Shown here: positions 1 to 8,974 of the stretch, piece by piece
How the letters are laid out: each line of letters begins with the position of its first letter
Position numbering within the stretch: position 1 is the first letter of the stretch
Made by a program: the position numbers and the translations under genes
From: Nitrosopolaris sp035691865
GTDB taxonomy: Archaea; Thermoproteota; Nitrososphaeria; Nitrososphaerales; Nitrososphaeraceae
Assembly: GCA_035691865.1 (NCBI GenBank)
Contig: DASSIM010000023.1
Location: 1-64,000 of the forward strand
Length of the DNA: 64,000 nucleotides
Reading direction: 5' to 3'
Notes under the pieces: model-generated
Databases searched by the model: none
What the model was told of the DNA's origin: nothing
The model's input: only the letters and a program-made list of their open reading frames with translations

Positions 1-183
1 GGCACGATCTATAGCCTTAGCACTCTTGTCATATCCACGCGAGCCAAACCCACTTTCTTTTACGTAATTTGCTAAGGGCGATCCCAGTTTTCTTAATTCA
101 TCGACTAATATTTCATTGAAGCGAGATAGTGTAACATGGTATTGTTGATTGTGCCGTTTTTGATTTTGATCTGTACCGGACAT
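1..183 (-). CDS. Partial hypothetical protein (N-terminus only)
   Basis: An open frame starts at ATG 183 and runs off the left edge of the window, so only the first 61 residues are visible. The visible part is hydrophilic, begins MSGTDQNQKRHNQQYH, and has no signal peptide, membrane segment or cysteine motif. I do not recognise the family. The start is supported by the absence of a better upstream ATG and by the open frame down to base 1. It points the same way as the broken DUF7482 gene to its right, about 60 bases away, so it could be read with it, but nothing shows this. Confidence 0.5.
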   Translation of the reverse strand, partial: MSGTDQNQKRHNQQYHVTLSRFNEILVDELRKLGSPLANYVKESGFGSRGYDKSAKAIDRA

Positions 184-244
184 AAGTTTCGAACCACAGA
201 AATAATTTATGCAAGACACTTAGACGAAAAATCGTCTAAGTATC

Positions 245-885
245 TCATATATGCCCAGCAGGGATTGTATTGTCTTTGTTACCTCCCCATTGTAATATAG
301 GACAGTTCACAACTACTTTCGTAGGTGTAATGGTTATCTGACCTTTACTTGCGGCTTGTGCAATTGCATCATCAGAACCAAGTATTGTAGGCGTTGTCCC
401 ACTTGTCGATTTCCATTCTACTATACTAACTTTCCATAAAGGAGTATAGTGCGGATCTCCTGGAATCGAATCAACCACGCTTGCTTGGAAGCCCATGAAT
501 CCAGGACCTCGGACACCATTCTTGAAGATCCATAGATTTCCTATATCCTGCGATTTTGTCAAATTGGGTTCAAAATTCACTGGCAATCCTGTAAAGTTTC
601 CAATCTGATCTTTTATTGCCTTATCAGATACTTCTGTTGTTATGAGTAGGATATCCTTTCCATCGTACAATCCTTTAACTAATGGAATTACTACTGGAGC
701 GTTGGGAGTTGCAGTTTAAACATTGTTGATCCTGATGTTGAAGGTGGTGTGCCAGCAGCAAACGCAAGCTTATCTGCAGCAGATGCAAAAGAAATGATAG
801 TTGCAATAACTATCATTGCTACAATTTTTGTTGTCTTCGTTTTCATTGTTTTTGTTTTTGGTTTTGTCAATGTTGTTTCAACCAT
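245..885 (-). pseudogene. DUF7482-type secreted protein, frameshifted
   Basis: Two overlapping frames form one gene. The upstream frame (start ATG 885, or ATG 846) encodes a lysine/threonine-rich N-terminus and a hydrophobic signal segment (IVAMIVIATIISFASA), then a short linker. It stops near 689. The downstream frame, reading from about 715 to 245, carries the domain: YDGKDILLITTEVSD, GNLWIFKNGVRG, VDSIPGDPHYTPLW and VVVNCPILQWGG, which I recognise as the thaumarchaeal DUF7482 pattern. The frames join at bases 710-716, where TTTAAACTG would need one extra A to read F-K-T-A. A lost base in the A-run therefore explains the break. It could be a real mutation or a sequencing error. The site does not have the codon phase of a classical -1 slippery heptamer. 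The intact protein would be exported; its function is unknown. Confidence 0.65.
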
Positions 886-1239
886 GGATAGTAGCATTTC
901 GTATCGTGATATTAAATAGGGCCACGAATTCCATGTGTGGATCCCAGAAGTGGTATTCACCGACGTGAGAAGAAATATAGAGTAATAACCAAAAGTTGAG
1001 GAGTAAATATTAGAATTGATTCCTCTTTCTATTTTAACTAGTACTTTCAACCCCTTTCTCTCCACCAATAGAGGAGAATAGAAAAGAAAGCTCAGGAATA
1101 GTTTTATTTAAACTCAGAAAGAAAAAGTGCTTTACTGAACGAAGAACCCTCTATTGTTTGCGGCCTTATTATCAGAATCTGTTTCATTCTATCATGGGAA
1201 AAAATCCCTAATACACACGATCATATTAAAACGCAGAAG

Positions 1240-1247
1240 TTTTTATA
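1240..1247 (+). promoter_or_regulatory. TATA-like box of the MtrA homologue
   Basis: TTTTTATA lies about 35-41 bases before the ATG at 1281, which places the expected archaeal transcription start within a few bases of the start codon. Inferred from spacing only. Confidence 0.45.
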
Positions 1248-1280
1248 GATCCATAGTCTCTCCTATTTTGACGTAATGGA

Positions 1281-1796
1281 ATGACAAATACTACATTCGA
1301 AAAGACGTTAGAAAATGTTGCTGGGAGGTTATGTGAAGTTCTTATTCCTATTAAAGACGAGTATTTCATAGGAAGAGGGAAGACCTTAGCTATTTGCACC
1401 TTATCTAGTATGGATCTACTTCAAACCATTGCTAAAACAGAAAGTATGATGAATAGAATTTTGATTGTAGGAAGATTACTCTCCGAGAACAAGGGGATAG
1501 ATACATTAATCAGATATACATTAAAACATCCAGCGTTGCGTTGCATCGTTGTATGTGGAAATGATGCAAAAGGCCATCAATCAGGGCAAGCATTGTTATC
1601 GCTATATAGAAACGGAGTAAGCAGAGATGGCGAGATCATTGGAGCTAAGGGTCCTCGGCCTTTTTTGACCCATTTACATGCAGATATTGAATCATTCAGA
1701 AAACAGGTAGTGATGTATGATTTAATAAAGTGCAAGGAGCTGGAGACAGTAAAAGCAACATTATCATCCTTCGGCCATCAATATGAGCAGGACTAG
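1281..1796 (+). CDS. mtrA: Tetrahydromethanopterin S-methyltransferase subunit A-like protein
   Basis: The 171-residue protein matches the corrinoid-binding part of MtrA. It has NRILIVGRLLSENKGID, then VVCGNDAKGHQSGQALL and IIGAKGPRPFLTHL. His99 in the KGH motif corresponds to the histidine that coordinates cobalt in methanogen MtrA. There is no C-terminal membrane anchor, so this is a soluble, stand-alone version. No other mtr subunits are near. In methanogens the complex moves a methyl group from tetrahydromethanopterin to coenzyme M. Ammonia oxidisers make cobalamin but no methane, so a role in corrinoid methyl transfer or storage is inference. ATG 1281 is chosen because the ATG five bases earlier meets a stop after one codon. 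The family call is firm; the role is not. Confidence 0.85.
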   Translation: MTNTTFEKTLENVAGRLCEVLIPIKDEYFIGRGKTLAICTLSSMDLLQTIAKTESMMNRILIVGRLLSENKGIDTLIRYTLKHPALRCIVVCGNDAKGHQSGQALLSLYRNGVSRDGEIIGAKGPRPFLTHLHADIESFRKQVVMYDLIKCKELETVKATLSSFGHQYEQD

Positions 1797-1908
1797 TAAA
1801 GGATATTGCATTAATAATTCAATAATAACTTATTGGCTGCCAAAAGTATGACAACTTAAAAAGTTCAACAACTCCAATTTGCGTGTTTTTAGGGCTGAAG
1901 TGACAACA

Positions 1909-1916
1909 TTATATAT
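1909..1916 (+). promoter_or_regulatory. TATA-like box of the HNH gene
   Basis: TTATATAT lies 27-34 bases before ATG 1943. A second TATA-like run directly abuts the ATG and is too close to serve this start. Confidence 0.4.
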
Positions 1917-1942
1917 TCGTATATGTTTAGCAGTTTTTATAT

Positions 1943-2659
1943 ATGTCAAGTGAGTTGGGGAGAAATGTCCCTATACAGATCCAAAGACAGCTTAAAAAAG
2001 AATGTTCTTTTGGGTGTGCTTTATGTGGCTCTCCTTTACTAAAGTATGCTCATATAGTTCCGTATAATCGGATTCAAGCATTCCTTCCCGAGAACATGAT
2101 AGCCCTCTGTCCCCCACATCATGGCAATTATGATAATGGGGATCTCTCAGAATCATATTTACGTGATGCAAAGAGAGACCCTCATAATAAAATACATCCG
2201 CAAGATGCATTTTTTGTAGAATCGCAAGATTTAGTCATAAATATAGCAAAATCCAAGTTCATTAACACTCACCGAGTATTAGTAATCGATGATTTTGACC
2301 TAATAACGGTAAGTAGAGATAATGGGAAGTATTTGCTTCTTGACATCAATTTTTTCGATAAAATAAACACTTTGGTTGCAACAGTATTAGAAAATAGTTG
2401 GGTATCAGAAAGTAGTTTTGGCTGGAAAATAAATTACAGCCCCCAAAAATTCTTGACGATCCAGAACCCTCAAAGAAACGCAATATTTGAAATCACAATA
2501 GAAAATACGGAACTATTCATCACAGCAGTGATGTACTACAACAACTATTCAATACGAATTACCAGAAATGAAATATTGCTTAATGAAAATGAAATAGGAA
2601 CCGAGTTTAAGAATAGCGTGTTGAAAAATTATGAGGTCGCGATTGCTGCATATACTTAA
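1943..2659 (+). CDS. HNH endonuclease-domain protein
   Basis: The N-terminal 70 residues carry an HNH fold with its zinc site: C25-x2-C28 (CALCGS), the H37 block (YAHIVPYN), the N51 position (ENMIALC), and C56-x2-H59-H60 (CPPHHGNYDNG). HNH domains cut DNA in repair, restriction or mobile elements. The remaining roughly 150 residues look like a separate beta-rich domain rich in Asn and Ile that I do not recognise. No methyltransferase, integrase or intron hallmark lies beside it. It may therefore be a free-standing defence or repair nuclease, but the substrate cannot be told from sequence. Start ATG 1943 has a TATA-like box at the right distance. Confidence 0.8.
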   Translation: MSSELGRNVPIQIQRQLKKECSFGCALCGSPLLKYAHIVPYNRIQAFLPENMIALCPPHHGNYDNGDLSESYLRDAKRDPHNKIHPQDAFFVESQDLVINIAKSKFINTHRVLVIDDFDLITVSRDNGKYLLLDINFFDKINTLVATVLENSWVSESSFGWKINYSPQKFLTIQNPQRNAIFEITIENTELFITAVMYYNNYSIRITRNEILLNENEIGTEFKNSVLKNYEVAIAAYT

Positions 2660-2796
2660 TATTTCTGATTATGGTCAGGCCAGGGTATTCTTGTAGAGCA
2701 AACCATAGAATTAGGTCATATGGTTGAGTTTCAGACAGACAGTTGAATAATGCCTTCCAAATGCAATAGAGGATCATTTTACAAGACCAGTTGATT

Positions 2797-3240
2797 TTAA
2801 TTATTCTTTTTCTCCATATATTGCTCATACCTTGGAGCAAGATAGAACACTCTCTCCGGTTTTATTTTTAGGATTACTCTTTTGATTTGTGGGGAATGTC
2901 CAGGATACCTATCAATATTAAGGTATTTTCTCGCCAGTTTGTCAATGTGCTCAGCAGCCCCTTTAGTGGTTTGCTCTACGACTCGTCCTTTTATTGTTAC
3001 CATGCTGTACGGATTTTCATCATCCACGATCGAAATAGAAACTCTGGGATCTCTTAAAATATTTTTTTGTTTTATTCTACCTTCTGCCGTGTTTACCAGA
3101 ATTGTATTGTCCTCTACATCAATCCAGGTAGGAGTGACGTGAGGTGAACCGTCTTTCATAACTGTTCCCAAAAATGCAAAAGTCCTTTTCTTAAGAATCT
3201 TAGCAACTGGCTCACTAATCACATTGCCTGTCTTACTCAT
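2797..3240 (-). CDS. PPOX-class F420-dependent oxidoreductase
   Basis: A 147-residue single-domain protein of the pyridoxamine-phosphate-oxidase split-barrel fold. Typical blocks are FAFLGTVMKDGSPHVTPTW near residues 22-40, ILVNTAEGRIKQKNILRDP near 47-65, and VTIKGRVVE near 81-89. Length and motifs fit the short family that binds F420 or FMN and reduces small unsaturated substrates. Thaumarchaeota make F420, which favours that cofactor, but flavin cannot be excluded. It converges with the HNH gene and leaves about 140 bases between the two stops. No operon partner is visible. Confidence 0.8.
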   Translation of the reverse strand: MSKTGNVISEPVAKILKKRTFAFLGTVMKDGSPHVTPTWIDVEDNTILVNTAEGRIKQKNILRDPRVSISIVDDENPYSMVTIKGRVVEQTTKGAAEHIDKLARKYLNIDRYPGHSPQIKRVILKIKPERVFYLAPRYEQYMEKKNN

Positions 3241-3913
3241 GATTCGTCACACTTTATTCTATTAATTATTAATCCATATATATGTGATAGATTACGACGA
3301 AATGGAGCGCTTTATCAAGGTCATTCCGAAAATTCAGTTCATATGGTCTGTAAGTATTCCGTTAGGAGGCAGATGTATTCCCAAAACATCCTGTGCCAGA
3401 TATGGATTATATTGCTATATGCACAGAGAGAATAATGGCTTTGGTGTTCTTGAGTCATATCAAACGGCTAAATGAATAATGGCTTGTGATTACATCTTGC
3501 TTCATTATTATTTTTGGATTTTATGTGCCCTTAATAATTGCAAAGCACAGGTTCCAAATTCTATAGAATTTAAATATTTTTCCTCTGAAAATGGAATAGT
3601 AAGAGGGTACAGAGATCTTTTCGACGGGCTTATAGACTTTATAGACTTAAAATATTTCCCCGGGATTATGAAACAAGACATAGTTCTTTAGTTTCTGAAT
3701 CATTGATGATTGATATAACGTTCAATCGTGTTCTCAAAAATTCGTTTCAACGATGCCTTTCCCTCTTTTCCAGGTTATATAGTACTGCTACAATCCTTGG
3801 TGGAGTATCAATCTGCGAATAACATCTGGTTGATTATCGCAACTTCTATACCTACAAGTAATCTTGTTAATACTCAGATCGTTTATCTTTAGATTCAATA
3901 TACGTAGAGGGGC
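3241..3913. other. Intergenic stretch, no supported gene
   Basis: Short open frames on the plus strand (about 3284-3475 and 3479-3691) lack recognisable domains or convincing composition. I see no tRNA, repeat or strong hairpin. The AT-rich part at 3255-3285 probably holds the promoter of the PPOX gene to its left. Confidence 0.4.
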
Positions 3914-4135
3914 TTACATATTACGCGGTTCATAGTGTAGTTGTACTTTAAAAGTCTTAGAACGCAATTTCGTCTTGTATTTCAGATTTCTCGGCCTAGT
4001 CCTTAATCTGTACCCGCAACATGGACACCATATACCATTCCATTCTATAAACATCTCACAGACCTGACAACGTTTTTGTCCGGTAGCATAGCGTCCTACA
4101 CCAACTGGCTTGTTTGCCTTATGACGTGTACACAT
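3914..4135 (-). CDS. Small cysteine-rich zinc-binding protein, copy 1
   Basis: This 73-residue basic protein has two zinc-knuckle-like pairs: KRCQVCE near residues 21-27 and WCPCCGYRLRTRPRN near 36-50. It is a clear paralogue of the protein at 32076-32336; the segments RHKA-KPVG-GRY-TGQKRCQ and WCPCCGYRLRT-PRNLKYK are nearly identical. Copy 2 begins MTCKGIC. Here the equivalent ATG has become CTG, so translation probably starts at the next methionine (ATG 4135). The lysine/arginine-rich tail and zinc pairs suggest nucleic-acid binding, but this is inference. I know similar proteins as multi-copy hypotheticals in thaumarchaea. Confidence 0.75.
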   Translation of the reverse strand: MCTRHKANKPVGVGRYATGQKRCQVCEMFIEWNGIWCPCCGYRLRTRPRNLKYKTKLRSKTFKVQLHYEPRNM

Positions 4136-4545
4136 CCCTTTACATGTCAGAAGATGGTCACCCTTCCATCCATGTTATTTATTGAACAAGAAAGTATTTA
4201 TACATTGTCATGAATGTCTCTATTTCTTGAATAATTATGATGCATTAATCGATAGTTTATTGTACTAAATCGATACATATATGTCAAAGATGTGTGAATA
4301 GAAAGACGTGGCCTCTCTCCCTCGGAGGTTAGGCCTACTAGTTACTATTAATTTTATTAATGATACACATTGTTATGGCATCATCGGAAACCTCAATGCT
4401 TTGTTTCGAATTCAAAGGAGAATGATCTCGAGGTGAATTAAAAATGTTTCAAATTCGCTTCAAATCGTTTCGTTTAACAAGGTGGATAGCCGACAAAAAT
4501 CTGTTGATGTTGAGCCTCCACCAACTTCTTTGGTCAAACAATTAG
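4136..4545. other. Intergenic stretch with a GC-rich hairpin
   Basis: No gene is visible. Bases 4310-4335 can fold with GGCCT/AGGCC arms and an inner CTCC/GGAG pair, an island of G+C in AT-rich sequence. It may be a terminator or part of a small RNA. Confidence 0.3.
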
Positions 4546-5274
4546 TCAAATATTCAAGACCACAAAGGCGTGTCTCAGGTAAATCGTCGTCGATGCATCA
4601 GAGACATTTTCAGGTCCAACATCTACTATGATTCTATGCAAAGTATTATCGCTATAATTGATGACAAACAGATTATCGATGAGTGGTCCTCCATGATCAA
4701 TCGTAGTTGCCACAACGAATAAATTTGCACCTGCCCCTTCTGCAGAGGTTGATGTATCTAGCGACTGAAATTTGCTTGTAGTATGGGAGAATGCTGCTTG
4801 ATGGTAGAATAGTGGACTGCCTGATTCTTGATTATTTACAGTCGATATAAACACTAACAACGATGCCCCTGTCACGATTACTGAACCTATCAGTACTATT
4901 GCTAAAGCAAAAGTTCTAGTTATAGCACCTGGCCTCGGTTTAATCGTCATATTTTTTTTTATTTCATCTGCATTTTTAACTACCTTAGAATTCACAATCT
5001 TTTCATTGGAAGAATATCGTTCTGTTTTTTGAGGATCTTTGTTAAGATTAGGATTAACAATTTGTAGGACTTCCTTCCTCCTATCTTTGCTTAATGAGAT
5101 GTAGTGACGGAGAGAATCATATACTGAAATATAACCAAGAAAATGCAAATTTGATACAGCTTGCAATACATTATCGCCGGAGTTATCTGGAAATCCATTG
5201 ATCAAATTAGCTAGGTTTATTGGATGGTGCTTCTTGACTAAGATACGCAAAACTGCAATTTCGTAAACGTCCAC
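4546..5274 (-). CDS. Membrane-anchored winged-helix protein (cassette copy 1)
   Basis: The 242-residue protein has three parts. Residues 1-75 look like a winged helix (YEIAVLRILVKKHHPI, then SNLHFLGYISVYDSLRHYISL). A charged linker runs from 75 to 118. A single membrane helix spans about 120-144 (ALAIVLIGSVIVTGASLLVF). The last 100 residues would lie outside the cell. The layout resembles one-component membrane regulators of the ToxR/CadC kind, which is analogy and not homology. Start is GTG 5274; the decayed paralogue at 15028-15540 also begins with GTG at the same aligned position. It is divergent from the soluble winged-helix gene at 5402, with 127 bases between starts. Confidence 0.75.
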   Translation of the reverse strand: MDVYEIAVLRILVKKHHPINLANLINGFPDNSGDNVLQAVSNLHFLGYISVYDSLRHYISLSKDRRKEVLQIVNPNLNKDPQKTERYSSNEKIVNSKVVKNADEIKKNMTIKPRPGAITRTFALAIVLIGSVIVTGASLLVFISTVNNQESGSPLFYHQAAFSHTTSKFQSLDTSTSAEGAGANLFVVATTIDHGGPLIDNLFVINYSDNTLHRIIVDVGPENVSDASTTIYLRHAFVVLNI

Positions 5275-5365
5275 GGGAATGTATGGGAAGAAGGTTTATT
5301 TATTTATTGACATGTTTATCGTTACATCTGTTAACTAAAGTTACTTAAGTTGGATGTATTGATAT

Positions 5366-5381
5366 AGAAACAGACAAATAT
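5366..5381 (+). promoter_or_regulatory. Conserved 16-nt element before the cassette regulator, copy 1
   Basis: AGAAACAGACAAATAT is identical to bases 15614-15629. In both places it ends exactly 20 bases before the GTG start of the soluble winged-helix gene. The surrounding sequence is much less alike. It may be a promoter element (AAATAT as the TATA-like part) with an operator, or a site for the regulator itself. Confidence 0.6.
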
Positions 5382-5401
5382 GGCCGTTTATCATTAAATA
5401 T

Positions 5402-5785
5402 GTGTCACAGAATGTCAAAGAATTGAATAATGGAATCTTGGAAAATCTTTTCTCATCGCGAGCCATTGCACAGATCCTGGACTTTTTCTTTGACCACAAA
5501 GAATTTGATTATCCTCCCAGTGAAATAGCAAAGAAAACAGGATTGTCATTTAGAACGATATTCAGGGAATTACCTAGTTTAGAAAGAAACCAGTTGATAT
5601 TCAATAATAGAAGAATTGGCAAAACGAACATGTACAAGCTGAATACTGACTTTGAAGCAATTGCTTTGCTGGAAAGATTTGTTTTGGAAATGTCCCAACT
5701 ACGTCCTACTACTCCTCATACTAAAGAAACGACTAGTCAGGACACAAATAGAGATATCTCTGAATCAGAAATAAACCTATCTTGA
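5402..5785 (+). CDS. Winged-helix transcriptional regulator (cassette copy 1)
   Basis: A 127-residue soluble DNA-binding protein. The helix-turn-helix is in AQILDFFFDHKEFDYPPSEI and AKKTGLSFRTIFRELPSLE near residues 22-60, followed by the wing (IGKTNMYKLNTDFEAI). The C-terminal 35 residues are polar and probably disordered. It is clearly paralogous to 15650-16045. Start GTG 5402 is kept because the second copy also starts with GTG at the same distance from the shared 16-nt element. It is divergent from the membrane-anchored winged-helix gene, which suggests the pair is functionally linked and perhaps cross-regulated. Confidence 0.85.
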   Translation: MSQNVKELNNGILENLFSSRAIAQILDFFFDHKEFDYPPSEIAKKTGLSFRTIFRELPSLERNQLIFNNRRIGKTNMYKLNTDFEAIALLERFVLEMSQLRPTTPHTKETTSQDTNRDISESEINLS

Positions 5786-6264
5786 TACAATCACATTGTT
5801 GTGTTGTCATCCACACCGCTATATAATACTGTCTCGTCAATAATCCGGGCATTATGGCAAGCAAATACCCTTGCCTTAGAAAACCAAATGAAGGAAGAGA
5901 ATCATTGGAAAATAAACCGACTTCATAAGATCGTTCATGCATGCGAAACTCAGTATGCGTTCTAAAAGAAAAAATTGCACATTGTCAATTCAAATAGATT
6001 CACTTTGGGCACCCAACTTTGATACAAGCTTGGGGAGTGAATGAATCGAACTATCTTTTTAAAGGTGCTCATAAATAGCTGTGCAATAAAAGATTAATTT
6101 CAGTGCTTTTAACACTCGTGTCGGGTATATAAAAATCGTCAGACGCAATTATCTGATTATTAATTCCTATCCTAAATTTCTCCTCATTTAAACTGCCTAC
6201 ACTCTTTTAAATTTAAACGATAATGGCGTCTAGAAAATAAGATGAATAGATGCCACAATAGATT
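5786..6264. other. Intergenic stretch, nothing recognised
   Basis: AT-rich, with stops in all frames. I see no RNA gene, repeat or coding remnant that can be defended. Confidence 0.4.
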
Positions 6265-6459
6265 TTATTTCTTTTGCGTATAAAGGCTGAAGTTACACTC
6301 TTCGCAGAAATAATATAGGTTGTCAAAATCGGAACATAAAATCATCGTCTCAGAACAACGTGGGCAATCAATTTCAGATACTAATTCTGTTTGTTTCGCC
6401 TTCTTTCTATTTTGTCGATGATAATAGAGTGATCTATTCGAAGTGTTGATCTTGGTCAT
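6265..6459 (-). CDS. Small zinc-ribbon protein
   Basis: The 64-residue protein has a basic N-terminus and a C-terminal zinc ribbon with two Cys pairs, CPRC near residue 32 and CEEC near 52 (IDCPRCSETM and YYFCEECNFSL). The same ribbon arrangement recurs at 26212-26412 (VDCPDCSDTM, YLCENCGLTI), so the two are probably distant paralogues. Such single ribbons bind nucleic acid or protein partners. No operon partner is adjacent. The small size lowers certainty, but the paired cysteines and the relative within the window support a real gene. Confidence 0.65.
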   Translation of the reverse strand: MTKINTSNRSLYYHRQNRKKAKQTELVSEIDCPRCSETMILCSDFDNLYYFCEECNFSLYTQKK

Positions 6460-6987
6460 CTTCCTGCGATTCCTTTTATTATAGCTTTATTTTTTGGTGA
6501 TGTAATTGATCGGAGCTATTTCGTCAATTTTATTATGTGTTTGCAGCATGTAATGACTATCTCGTCTGTTGTGTAACTGCACATCGTTTTTGAGGTGGGC
6601 TGCTTAAGCAGGCTGCGCCCCACGAATAAAGATTAGGGAGTTTCTTACAGATAATAGATAGAACCAAATGCGGACATTAATCAAGTATGTTATTCAAAAT
6701 TATTGTGCAGCTGCAATAATAGTGACCCTTTCTCTGTTATTCCGTAAGCCCGTTTGTCCTTCGCTCACTATGTATACTTTGTTATGCTATCATAAAAATA
6801 CGTAATTTAGATGCAGAATAGTTCAATATCACGTACATACGTCAGCAACGTCTGCCCCAATGAGCTGCAATATCAAAGCTTGTTTTATACTTATCATTAA
6901 GCTTTTCATTTGATAATCTAGATGAAAGGCCTATCTGTTGATTAGAGTGAGAGATGACTTATACATACCTATAATTTTGTATTATTC
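6460..6987. other. Intergenic stretch with a structured GC-rich element (6595-6623)
   Basis: No gene is visible. Bases 6595-6623 contain GTGGG and CCCAC arms enclosing the perfect palindrome CTGCTTAAGCAG (6600-6611), GC-rich against the background. It lies upstream of the zinc-ribbon gene on its strand and upstream of the isomerase gene, so it could be a terminator, operator or small RNA. Confidence 0.35.
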
Positions 6988-7803
6988 ATGCAACAGCAGA
7001 ACCATAAAGTTCCGAAATTTGGTTTATTGACTAATCCTTCAATCAATATAATAGATGAAATAAAAGAGATCCGCAGTTTGAATTTTGACTATGTAGAAGT
7101 AGGGATAGAAGGCCCAGAAGGAAATCCATGTATAATAGTTGATAAATTGAATGAGATCAGGAAATTACTTCTGAAATTTGATTATAAACCTGTGGCTCAT
7201 ACTGCGCATTGGATAGATTTGGGATCTGATTACGAACGTATAAGGCAAGCTTGGATCTCGGAAGCTATCGAAGAAGCAAAGCTAGCAAAAGAACTCGGGA
7301 TAAATGTCATAAATTTTCACAGTAGTGCTGAGGGAATGTTCTTTGGTGGAAGAAGGAAAATGATCTTAGATAATTGGATAAGAAGCTTGCATGAAATCAT
7401 TTCGCATAGTAAAAGGCTCGGTGTACAAATAATGTTAGAGAATGTGCCCAACTCCTCGAGTGGAATTCACAAGCTCGATGAATTTAAATATATCATTGAT
7501 AATGTTCAAGGACTAAATGTTCATTTGGACATACCTCATGCTTTTATGTCGGGTGGAATGCAAGCAATAACTGACTATATCAGAACGTTTAGGGAAAAAA
7601 TCGTTCATATTCATTGGCATGATAACCATGGTGCATATGATGAACATTTGCCAATAGGAGAGGGATTAATTGATCATAAGAAAGTTGTTAAGGAATTGAA
7701 AAAGATTAATTACAAAAGAACAGTTACTTTGGAGGTATTTACATGCAAACAAGATGCAAAAGATTCTGCAAATAAGTTAAAGGAGTTATGGATGATTGAC
7801 TAA
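6988..7803 (+). CDS. Sugar phosphate isomerase/epimerase family protein (AP-endonuclease-2 TIM barrel)
   Basis: The 271-residue protein spans one TIM barrel of the xylose-isomerase-like family. Likely metal ligands are visible at the usual strand ends: the Glu of IMLENVP, the Asp/His of HLDIPHA, the His/Asp of HIHWHDNHG and the Glu of TLEVF. Early motifs are FGLLTNP and FDYVEVGIEGPEG. Members isomerise or epimerise sugars or act as DNA endonucleases of the Nfo type; substrate cannot be assigned here. The gene stands alone between two long non-coding stretches. Start ATG 6988 fits the family's short N-terminus. Confidence 0.85.
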   Translation: MQQQNHKVPKFGLLTNPSINIIDEIKEIRSLNFDYVEVGIEGPEGNPCIIVDKLNEIRKLLLKFDYKPVAHTAHWIDLGSDYERIRQAWISEAIEEAKLAKELGINVINFHSSAEGMFFGGRRKMILDNWIRSLHEIISHSKRLGVQIMLENVPNSSSGIHKLDEFKYIIDNVQGLNVHLDIPHAFMSGGMQAITDYIRTFREKIVHIHWHDNHGAYDEHLPIGEGLIDHKKVVKELKKINYKRTVTLEVFTCKQDAKDSANKLKELWMID

Positions 7804-8212
7804 TGTCTCACCTAACTTCATATCCCAGCTTATCTCCATCATTAATGCTATAAGATTTATTATTTAGTAGTTATTCAAGTATGAATCTAAATATCGATTC
7901 TTCGTCCTACCACTTTTATTATGAGCAGGCGGTCTCTAAAATTGATGGCGTAATGGATACTAACGTAGTATCAGAGGTTTCCAAGCCCTGATCGTGTTTT
8001 CTCTTTGAACCACAGATTTCTTGAGGGGTACAAGACGTGATTACTTGTGTATATTCAAGGAATTTTTCATTTGTACTAATGTCTTTGTTCAACCCGTAGT
8101 ATGAAGATTCTGTATGGGTTGTACCCCTTCGAGTCGATTAGGTAGAACTGATAGGTTAGATCCGCTTTTTAACGAAAACATTATTATCTCGATCTAGAGA
8201 AATTGGCTAGCT
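7804..8212. other. Intergenic stretch with a distant inverted repeat
   Basis: GGGGTACAA at 8025-8033 pairs perfectly with TTGTACCCC at 8119-8127 across an 85-base AT-rich loop, ending about 85 bases before the peroxiredoxin start. It could close a structured RNA or 5' leader, or mark a duplicated operator. No protein is encoded. Confidence 0.3.
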
Positions 8213-8695
8213 ATGTCTAAAACACTGCCAGATATAGGCGATAAAGCTCCTGACTTTCAGCTACCTGATATTAATATGAAGATGCACAAATCAAGTGATT
8301 ATCTAGGAAAGAAAACGGTCATTGCTTTTTTCCCTGCTGCTGAGTCTCCAACCTGCACATCAGAGATGTGCAGTTTTAGGGATTCAATGACAGATCTACA
8401 ACGGAGTGATGCTCAAGTCGTAGGTATCTCAGTTGATGGTCCATTTGCTAACAAGATATTTACGATAAACCGTCACCTTAACTTCGATCTATTGAGTGAT
8501 TACAAACGCGAGACTATAAACAAGTATGGGGTTGTAATGAAGAATTTGGGTCCATTAGAAGAGTATAATGCTGCAAAACGGTCGATTTTCATACTTGATG
8601 AGAAAGGCAATATAACCTACAAGTGGATTTCAGATGACCCGACTATCGAACCTAATTATGGGGAGATTAATGCGGCTCTCAAGAAAACTCGCTAG
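8213..8695 (+). CDS. Peroxiredoxin (BCP/AhpC-TSA family)
   Basis: A 160-residue thioredoxin-fold peroxidase. GDKAPDFQLPD opens the fold. The peroxidatic centre is PAAESPTCTSEMC, with Cys48 and a second cysteine five residues on (Cys53), the arrangement of atypical 2-Cys BCP proteins. VVGISVDGPFANK and RSIFILDEKGNITYKW follow as in the family. It would reduce hydrogen peroxide and organic peroxides in the cytoplasm with electrons from thioredoxin. It stands alone. ATG 8213 gives the normal length. Confidence 0.92.
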   Translation: MSKTLPDIGDKAPDFQLPDINMKMHKSSDYLGKKTVIAFFPAAESPTCTSEMCSFRDSMTDLQRSDAQVVGISVDGPFANKIFTINRHLNFDLLSDYKRETINKYGVVMKNLGPLEEYNAAKRSIFILDEKGNITYKWISDDPTIEPNYGEINAALKKTR

Positions 8696-8974
8696 AATAC
8701 TCGCGTAGCGCTCACGTTTCGTCAAAGGGATGTATCAATATTTGCGAGTTCTAAATATCCCCTAATTTCGAGGACAGAAAAACTGAGATAAGACTGGAAT
8801 ATACAGTATCAGCAAACACTAACATTATATACTTTTTGTTGTAGAAACTCCAAATGCTCGACTAGATGGACTAGTCTGTGTGTGTCAAATAAACCCACTC
8901 ATACCATATTTACCGGCATTTCTCACTCTCCTAGATAGAGTACTTATATAGTTGCGTTTTGACTTTTTGTACGA

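Noticed and set aside
710..716. TTTAAAC as a programmed -1 frameshift site in the DUF7482 gene
   Set aside because: The upstream reading frame divides it as TTT-AAA-C, not T-TTA-AAC, so tandem slippage pairing would be poor; a lost base is simpler.
3284..3691. Two consecutive plus-strand frames of 63 and 70 codons
   Set aside because: No domain, no convincing start signals, and odd composition; treated as chance.
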